From: Ariolimax columbianus
Lineage: Eukaryota > Mollusca > Gastropoda > Stylommatophora > Arionidae
NCBI GenBank assembly: GCA_036924085.1
Contig: JAVGWX010000002.1
Coordinates: forward strand, 151,273,071 to 151,337,070
DNA: 64,000 bases
Reading direction: 5' to 3'
In this document: one piece after another, positions 57,301 through 64,000 of the stretch
Layout: every line of letters begins with the position of its first letter
Position numbering within the stretch: position 1 is the first letter of the stretch
Made by a program: the position numbers and the translations under genes
The notes under the pieces: model-generated
What the model was told of the DNA's origin: nothing
The model's database searches: none
The model's input: only the letters and a program-made list of their open reading frames with translations

Positions 57301-57839
57301 CTACCAGTCTTAATCTTATAACCAAGTTTTTTTCAATCCAATTTTGCTGCTTTATTCACATTCTGAGCTACGTTTTTCTTGTCCGATTATTGTAAATATC
57401 TTTCTTTGGATTTACCTTCCTCTGTGTTTTTTTTTTCCATGTTTTATGTTTAGCTCTTCTACATTTACATACAAATCTAGTTATCCACTTTTTACTCTTC
57501 GGGTTTACTTCCCTTATATAAGTGTTCTGAAATTATCGCACTCCTGTTCAAGTTATATTCCTCCGACAATATATTTCCAGATTATGTAGCTCACTGTCTC
57601 GTTCATCTTATTAACATATGCCTTAGAGTAGTCGTATGTTTGCATGTTCATGTTTACTTCTTTCCGTACTATAAAATCCCAACAGATTATATGATGGTCA
57701 CGTGCTATAAACAGTTCCCCAACGTTAAAGTTTTCAATCTTTTTTTTTTCCTGTTCAGTAAAAACTAGGTTGAGTGTATATTAGCCTCTGGTTGCTGATT
57801 CTACATGATGAATAACATGTTATGCACTTAATAAACGGT

Positions 57840-58310
57840 TTTGACTCGACAACTTCTTCTACCAATTCCCATTTTGTTTCTGGAAAGTTGAAATCCACCA
57901 TTAATTCTTGGCTTTGCTATGCTACTAATTAGCTCCTCGTCTTCCTCTTTTTGACTTGATTGACTTCTAAAGCATACTCCAAACACTGTTTTATCATCTC
58001 CACTTTCTATTTCTCCCCATGCACTTAAATGTTTGTTGCAAGATAATATATCATTGTTGATAGTTATATTAACTGAATTCGTACATTATAATAAAAGATT
58101 CCTATAGCCGTGTCTCCAACTACGCTATCTTTCCTTTTCATTGTGTATCCCTCTCTTTCAAGTTCTCTTTCTGCGTTGTCCTAATATGTCTATGATTTTG
58201 CTAACCATATTATATCTGAGTTTTCTTCTTCTACATACAGGTCCAATTCTTCTCTTTTATTTACTATGTTTCTGACATTTCGGACATAAACACATACACC
58301 AGCTCTAGTG
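57840..58310 (-). pseudogene. CR1-like LINE: AP endonuclease remnant
   Basis: Minus-strand pieces: NVRNIVNKREELDLYVEEEN (N-terminal endonuclease segment), SDIIWLAKS (position of the TE(T/S)W motif), ELEREGYTMKRKDS and MVDFNFPETKWELVEE (the GDFN box changed to VDFN, about 57860-57905). It shows that this copy once extended at least to the endonuclease start. Confidence 0.75.
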
Positions 58311-58330
58311 ATACACTTGACAGTTGTGTG

Positions 58331-59089
58331 AGGCTCCTCTTTATTTCAACACAATTTTGAGTTTAATGTGTTAACCGTTGTAGTTTTGCAAGCCTACCTG
58401 CCTTCTCCTTCGCCGGTATGCCATATTGGCATGTAAATCACTGAAGTGAGGTTAGATTTCTGGCGTTCTTTCTTTATATACAGAAGTTAGCCACACCTGA
58501 GAGCTTCCACTACCGATAGTACATCTGTGAAGTTGTCCTCCTAGTGGTTATCATAACTGTTGATATAAATCATATGTGCAGCTTATTCAAGTGTTTGAGC
58601 ACGGCCTTCTTTAGAACATAAATATCAGTTGGAATACACTTTGGCTCACAATGGTTTTTGAGTTCTGACACAGATAATATTGTGCGTTACAAAACTAATG
58701 CCCTCAAATCTATCTCCACAACCCGTGCTCCAATCAGGTGGATTTGTGTATGTTGCCTAATATGTCTCACACATACAAAGTTTGTAAAATTAATAAAACG
58801 CAGATACTGTCATTTTCATATACTTGACATTACCTTTAATCTTTGGCGAAATAATGATTACACCATGTACAACAATTGAACAAACTGCTCATTTTTGAGA
58901 AGTCAAGTGCGTATCTTCAATTCCCCTTACAGAAACTCATTACATGTGAGCACCAAATGGCACGCTTCAATTTCCTGTTGGTCGTGTATGTATCATATAG
59001 TGCTTATTGACACGAAATTATCACAATGCAAAAGACTCATAAACAGACGCAGTATATGAAACTAAAAAGAAGTAAAAGAATGGTATAAA
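58331..59089. other. intergenic or unrecognised LINE 5' sequence
   Basis: Nothing recognised; could include the 5' part of the neighbouring CR1-like LINE. Confidence 0.35.
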
Positions 59090-59312
59090 AAGCCAAGTCA
59101 AAACATAGAGAAAACCGGACTGACCTCAACGGCGACGAACAGGCGAGAAAAAAGGACCACGATTTACGGAACATGAATACATACGACAGTCCCTAAGTGA
59201 TAGAGGGCTGGATTGGAAAGAGGCCAGGAAAAAGACGGCGGATAGAGCAGTGTGGCATTCTCTTTGGCAAACATCTATACCTCACGGTAGAAGAGGAGCG
59301 ACTAAGTAAGTA
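59090..59312 (+). mobile_element. LINE 3'-end fragment with TAAG tail
   Basis: Plus frame reads LSDRGLDWKEARKKTADRAV then WHSLWQTSIPHGRRGAT, the C-terminal W..A...A.DR..W pattern common to many LINE polyproteins. An AAGTAAGTAAGTA tetramer repeat follows at 59301-59314, as a retroposon 3' tail would. Only the last 60 or so codons are present. Confidence 0.6.
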
Positions 59313-59795
59313 AGTATAAAAAGCATATGGAACCGAGAAGCATAGTTTATCATTATTTGTGAGATCAATCTTATTGATAAATTGAGCGGTCCTGAAATAG
59401 ACTTATTTTCAAAGACGATGATACATTCAGTACGAACATGTATTCAGCATTACCCATCCCTGGAACCAGAAGTGGCATTTGTTGAACCACGGAGGGAATA
59501 TAAATGAGAAGGCAACCTAAGACAGCATGACGAAGAATTATAGAAGTCAAAATGGAAATCATGAATCAGAGCGTTGGTGTTGTTTGAAAGATCGCTGCAT
59601 ACAGAGCGACGCCGACGCATTACTTGCGTCTATCAGAGAGCAACGACTGTGCAGTGTTCAGTAGTTCGCGCACTGGCTACCTAGTCGAGTGATCTAGGTG
59701 TAAACCCTATTTTACGGGGAATATTTGTTCTATCGAAAATGGATCCAGAGTCGATATAGTCTCAATAATTGCAAACCCAACTAAGTGTTGGACGT
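59313..59795. other. intergenic, nothing recognised
   Basis: Unique DNA; a 63-codon minus frame at 59371-59562 has no domain. Confidence 0.4.
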
Positions 59796-59799
59796 AATG

Positions 59800-60308
59800 G
59801 ATATAGGCGTAATGCCAAATACATCACATCTAGTATCTTTAGGAGTGATTCTGATCACATCATTTCTAGTGTATCGACATGATGCTGACCACATAACCTC
59901 TAGTGCATCGACATGATGCTGACCACATAACCTATAGTGCATCGACATGATGCTGACCACATAACCTCTAGTGTATCGACATGATGCTGACCACATAACC
60001 TCTAGTGTATCGACATGATGCTGACCACAAAACCTCTAATGAATCGACATGATGTTGACCACACAACCCTGATCATGTTAACATGATGCTGACCACATAC
60101 TGCTTAGCGTATCGACATGATCATTACCACATAACCTCTGATGTATCGACATGATGTTGACCACATCACCTCTAGTGTATCGAAATGATGCTGACTACAT
60201 AATATCTAGTTAATCAACATGATGCTGACCACACCACCTCTAGTGTATCGACATGATGCTGACCATACCACCTCTAGTGTATCGTTATGATGCTGACAAC
60301 ATAACTTC
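59800..60308. repeat. minisatellite T15, 34-bp unit, left block (about 15 copies)
   Basis: Unit contains GTATCGACATGATGCTGACC then ACATAACCTCTA. Diverges near both edges. Interrupted at about 60309 by an RNase H LINE and resumed at about 62560. Confidence 0.92.
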
Positions 60309-60325
60309 TGTTTCTGTTTCTGTTT

Positions 60326-60970
60326 CTAAGAATCAACGTCACTGCACTCCGGGCATACCCATAGGTGCTCAGTCTCTCTTATTAAATGGAATAAGGTATG
60401 GTTGCTGATGGTCCCTGTAGCTCGCTGGTTGTACACCCTCCTGCGCCGTCTTCTCATGCGCCCCACTCCTCTCGAACCTTGTGTAATGTCGAAACTTTGC
60501 AGTCTGTAGATTGCTGCTTCATCTGTTGCAGTGTGGTCATTGATTGTTTTCAAAATGTCACTTCTGTCCATCACCAATGTGCCTATGATGGGAGCCTGTG
60601 AAGCCAATATGTCAGCTCTTTCATTGCCCTGAACCCCGGCATGAGCAGGACAGTGGATCTAGATCAGCGCCTGGAGGTTTGAGGCCTCAACAGCAGCTAT
60701 CCACTCGTACCTAAGCAATCCCTTATGTACTTTCTGAAGTACGGCTTGCGGGTCTGTCACGATGACTGCCTTTGTTATATAAGTCTCAGATATCCATTTC
60801 AGTGGTGAGGTCACTGCTTCCGTATCCATTCTCATACAGAAGGTTGTTGACATGTATGCCCTACTGCGCTCAGAAACGACCTCTCCTCTAACTCTAGCCG
60901 AGAAACTCCAGCCTGATGTCCCACTGCGCACGACTGATCCGTCGGTGTATATGCCAGCGTCACTCTCCTG
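60326..60970 (-). pseudogene. LINE family N: RNase H and terminal Cys cluster
   Basis: Minus-strand order: AGIYTDGSVVR (about 60945), MRMDTEAVTSPLKW, IVTDPQAVLQKVHKG, then a stop at about 60659-60661, then IHCPAHAGVQGNERADILAS in the same frame. All four acidic RNase H positions are present. The end reads HTLFHLIRETEHLWVCPECS, a possible H...C..C metal site. One nonsense codon is the only break in this part. Confidence 0.85.
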
Positions 60971-61255
60971 TGTGTTCTCAGTTATCAGCTGATTTATCTC
61001 GTGCTCTGCACTCTCGTTGCTCCGTTCTCTGCATTCCTTGCCTAAGGTTATGATGACTCTCTGGTACTATTTCATTATATCACCAGTGTGGACCCATTCT
61101 TCCCCTTTGGCTATCGTCTCAGCTGGAGTGACGTGACCGATTGTTGTCTCAGCTTGTGCCATCCATGACGACCCTCTCTTGATTCGTGATCCCTTGATGT
61201 CTGAGATACTACTGTGCATAGGGTGTCGAGTGTCTGTGGTGACACGCATATAGGC

Positions 61256-62560
61256 TTAGACGTGGGCCAATTTATGTCTGGATGTCATCGATAACAATCT
61301 CAACATGTACCGCATCATCACAATCGGGGTATCTATAGTGCAGCGCAGAGCCAGACGCATACCTTCATTCTGGATGCGGTCCAACCTTTCACACTGTGTT
61401 CTTGATAGTGTGAGGATACCTAGTCCGTAATCGATGACAGAGAAAACGACCTGACGAAATAGGATTAACAGGAGGCGTTGTTCAAAGTCGGCAGCAGCCA
61501 TGGTCTGGAGTGATTCTAACCCTCTCTTGCATCTTTGTACGATGTGGTCAACATCGCAGTTATAGGAAAGACTGCGATCAAATGTCACTCCGAGGTATTT
61601 CAACCTGTCACATCTGTCGATGGTGCAACCATCAAAAGTGATGCTCTGAGTTCAGCCTTTACTATGGAATTATTCAAAGAGCACCGCATCATGCAGGCCT
61701 TGTTCGGATTGATCTTGGAGCTTGAGTCGATGCACCACTTTGAGATTCCTTGCAAGGTTTCCTGGATGTCTTTGACCAATTCTTGCCTATTTGAGCCAGT
61801 CCTGTACGTTAGGATGCCATCGGCAAATGTCAACGTTCACCCTGTCTCTGTGGGTTGAATATTTACCACTTTTACTGTGTAAATGTTGAACAGCACCGGT
61901 GAGAGCGGATACCCTTGAGGCAGTCCTGGACAAATTTACCTCGGTTCTGATGTCCACGATCCCACGCGTAGCGCAACTGTTCTTTCCATCAGGGCAGCTA
62001 ATATTCAACTAACCAGCCACGGGTTTATACCACACTGCTGCAGACATATAATTAAGGTCCCAAAATCAACACGGATGTATACGTCTTCCAGGTCGAGTGC
62101 CACCGCCACTGTTTCTTGCTTTGACTGAAACCCCTCGTACACATCATACGCGAAATATCCAGCGTTAGCCCAGGTATCCTTCGCTGTTCTATAACTGCCC
62201 AGCGTATCGGGTAGAATATGCTCCTGTTCAAGGTAGGCCATTATTTACTTGGCCACTATCTTCTCGAGCAATTTGCCATATACATTTTTTATGGTGATTA
62301 TTTGATAGCTGACGAGAAGCGTGGAGTCCTTACCCGGTTTAGGCAGTGGGCATAGATAGCTATGAAACCAGTCCTCAGGCACATATGCCTTCTCTATAGT
62401 GTGGTTGAACTCCTTCACCATATTTGTTATATCTGTCTCATCCAACTGCTTGATGTGGCAATACTGTACTCCATCAGGACCTGGGACTGTATTTTTGCTT
62501 GAACATAGGCTATTTACGACCTCTGCCTCGGTGATAAGGTCTACATACGCCTCTTCTATG
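61256..62560 (-). pseudogene. LINE family N: reverse transcriptase, broken
   Basis: Minus-strand order: EAEVVNSLCSSKNTVPGPDG, YVPEDWFHSYLCPLPKPGKD, ITIKNVYGKLLEKIVAK (62245-62586), VAVALDLEDVYIRVDF with the first catalytic Asp (about 62075-62115), MTFADGILTYRTG (61795-61833), YLGVTFDRSLSYNCDVDHIV and FSVIDYGLGILTLSRTQCER (61256-61603). The FADD pair has become FADG, losing one catalytic Asp. Frameshifts occur between pieces. The first residues of the 62586-62245 frame come from array sequence. Confidence 0.88.
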
Positions 62561-62632
62561 ATGTATCGACATGATGCTGACCACATAACCTCTAGTGTAT
62601 CGACATAATGCTGAAGACCTTTCTTCTATTAT
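62561..62632. repeat. minisatellite T15, right block (about 2 copies)
   Basis: ATGTATCGACATGATGCTGA then CCACATAACCTCTAGTGTAT and a diverged partial unit, continuing the array at 59800-60308. Confidence 0.9.
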
Positions 62633-63100
62633 GGCGTCGATCAAGAACAGGGTAGCCTACCAACATATTACCTAATAATGGCCGTGTCATGTAAACGGAG
62701 TCTTCAATTGTTTTCTTTATTTATGATGCCTACTGGCATGAGGGTCACTGATCGCTTTGCCAATCGCTGACCGTGGACACGAAATGACAGGGAGGGGGGG
62801 GGGGGCAAAGCTTGCAATGTAATCAACAATTTTCCATAGAAACCACCGAAGGAAGAGCCGGCACAACTGATTGATTTAAAGCAGACTTCGTGTAATGAAG
62901 CGAAGTAGTCATGATTGTAATTTGTTTTTTAAATATAAATGAATGAAATACGAATCTCCTCATTAAGAGGGGATATGTATGTCATCAATAACAATAAATG
63001 CGACACTGCTCATTAATATGAAAATAAGTTAGTTCTCATTCACACGAAATAAATATCTTCTAATTAAAAAGAATACGTTTTTCTTCATTTTAAAGGAATT
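62633..63100. other. intergenic with a G tract
   Basis: Contains GGGAGGGGGGGGGGGGC at about 62790-62805; the rest is AT-rich with nothing recognised. Confidence 0.45.
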
Positions 63101-64000
63101 CGCCCCTTCTCATTAAGAAGATATGCGTTTCTTGTAATTAACAAGGTATGAGTCTCTCATTAAGAAGGTATGAGTCTCTCCTAAATAAGATCATATAAGT
63201 CTCTCCTGATCATTAAGGCATGGGGCTCTCCTCATTAAGAAGGCATAAGTCTCTCCTCATTAAGAAACTATCAGTCTCTTCTCATTACGAAGGCATAAGT
63301 CTCTCCTCATTAAAAAAGTATCAGTCTTTCCTGATTAAGAAGGTATCAGTCTCTCATCATTAAGAAACTACAGGTCTCTCCTAATTAAAAAGGCCTACGT
63401 CTCTCCTCATTAAGAAACCATCAGTTTCTCCTCATTAAGAAATCGTCAGTCTCTCCTCATTCAGAAAGTATCAATTTCTCTTCATTAAGAAGGTATCAAT
63501 CTCTCCTGATTAAGAATGTGTCAGTCTCTCCTCATTAAGAAGGTATGAGTCTCTCCTCATTAAGAAAGTATCAGTCTCTCCTCATTAAGAAAGTGTCAGT
63601 TTCTCCTCATTAAGAAGGTGTCAGTCTCTCCTGATTAAGGAAGTGTCAGTATCTCCTCATTAAGAAGGTATACGTCTCTCCTCATTAAGAAAGTATCAGT
63701 CTCTCCTCATTAATAAAGTATCAGTCTCTCCTCATTAAGAAAGTATCAGTCTCTCCTCATTAAGAATGCATAAGTCTCTCCTCATTAAGAAACTATCAGT
63801 TTCTCCTCATTAAAAAGGTATCAGTCTCTCCTGATTAAGAAAGTGTCAGTCTCTCCTCATTAAGAAGGTATCAGTCTCTCCTCATTAAGAAAGTATCAGT
63901 CTCTCCTCATTAATAAAGTATCAGTCTCCCCTCATTAAGAAAGTGTCAGTCTCTCCTCATTAAGAAAGTGTCAGTCTCTCATCATTAAGAAAGTGTCAGT
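63101..64000. repeat. minisatellite T16, 25-bp unit, about 35 copies, runs off the window
   Basis: Unit contains CTCCTCATTAAGAAAGTATC then AGTCT. The left edge is diverged; copies become more uniform toward the right, so the array probably continues well beyond position 64000. Confidence 0.95.

Larger units (their letters stand above)
55515..58330 (-). mobile_element. CR1/Rex1-like LINE, long but heavily decayed
   Basis: Second copy of the family at 41466-43770, extending much further 5'. The 3' tail has AAGTTAAG-type pentamers at about 55530-55545 (minus). The C-terminal stretch at 55600-55900 matches that copy (in DNA: CATTGACCACTCTCTGATTA versus CATTCATCATTCTCTGACTA). RT and endonuclease are detailed separately. 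Frameshifts and stops occur throughout. DNA from 58330 to about 58650 may hold its 5' part, but I recognise nothing there. Confidence 0.8.
60309..62560 (-). mobile_element. RNase H-bearing LINE (family N), 5'-truncated, inside the 34-bp array
   Basis: The 3' tail is AGAAACAGAAACAGAAACAG (plus strand TCTGTTTCTGTTTCTGTTTC at 60309-60328), unlike the GAA tails of family A. Upstream (rightward) are an RNase H and an RT. Array sequence flanks both ends; a shared CTTCT at the borders is too short to call a duplication. Clade likely among the RNase H LINEs (I/Nimb-like or relatives), not resolved. Point changes, stops and frameshifts are present. Confidence 0.85.

Noticed and set aside
63101..64000. 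CRISPR-like regular repeats
   Set aside because: Units are directly contiguous without unique spacers, no cas-like genes occur, and the window is eukaryotic; the same holds for all other arrays.
1..64000. LTR retrotransposon or endogenous virus
   Set aside because: No long terminal repeats, protease or integrase motifs, or gag-like zinc knuckles were seen; all RTs are of non-LTR type.

Overview
This looks like repeat-rich nuclear DNA from an animal. I found no host protein-coding gene, rRNA or canonical tRNA gene that I can support in the 64 kb. Nearly everything that can be interpreted is a transposable-element remnant or a tandem-repeat (minisatellite) array. The mixture (RNase H-bearing LINEs with a CPCG...H...C tail, CR1/Rex1-like and RTE-like LINEs, mariner remnants, tRNA-like SINE heads, long CA and ACT tracts, many 20-90 bp minisatellites) is what I would expect of a mollusc, perhaps a gastropod. 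That assignment rests on remembered family resemblance and is tentative.

Layout. 0-8.4 kb: a 32-bp minisatellite (T1) interrupted by an RTE-like LINE (2443-5099) and by a decayed RNase H LINE (6493-7778). 10-13.4 kb: pyrimidine-rich DNA, an ACT/TAC-triplet region with a mariner fragment embedded in it, then an RTE 3' fragment. 13.8-20 kb: tRNA-like SINE heads, minisatellites of 34, 40, 24 and 46 bp, and a SINE copy (family S1). 20.8-22.2 kb: LINE family A copy 1. 22.3-25 kb: CA-rich and 47-bp arrays with another S1 copy. 25-30 kb: mostly featureless, with small repeats. 30.6-31.5 kb: a 48-bp array. 31.9-34.7 kb: LINE family A copy 2, the longest copy. 35.5-36.6 kb: mariner remnants. 36.9-40.1 kb: decayed RTE-type LINE sequence with an S1 SINE nested in it. 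41.2-43.8 kb: an RNase H LINE nested in a CR1-like LINE, itself inside a small minisatellite. 44-47.9 kb: a roughly 60-copy 52-bp array with LINE family A copy 4 inserted. 49.2-50 kb: an 89-bp array. 51.5-53.9 kb: LINE family A copy 3. 55.5-58.3 kb: a long decayed CR1-like LINE. 59.1-59.3 kb: a LINE 3' end. 59.8-62.6 kb: a 34-bp array split by an RNase H LINE. 63.1 kb to the edge: a 25-bp array.

How the parts relate. Several insertions have target-site duplications readable in the sequence: 11, 11, 10 and 15 bp for the four family A copies, 8 and 9 bp for two other RNase H LINEs, and 13 bp for one SINE. Family A LINEs and S1 SINEs both end in GAA repeats, which suggests, without proving it, that S1 used family A machinery. 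Every coding element is broken (5' truncation, frameshifts, nonsense codons or internal deletions), so nothing here looks autonomous. The strongest pattern is that many insertions lie inside tandem arrays. I found no convincing new biological system; the nesting and the array structure are the parts worth a second look.
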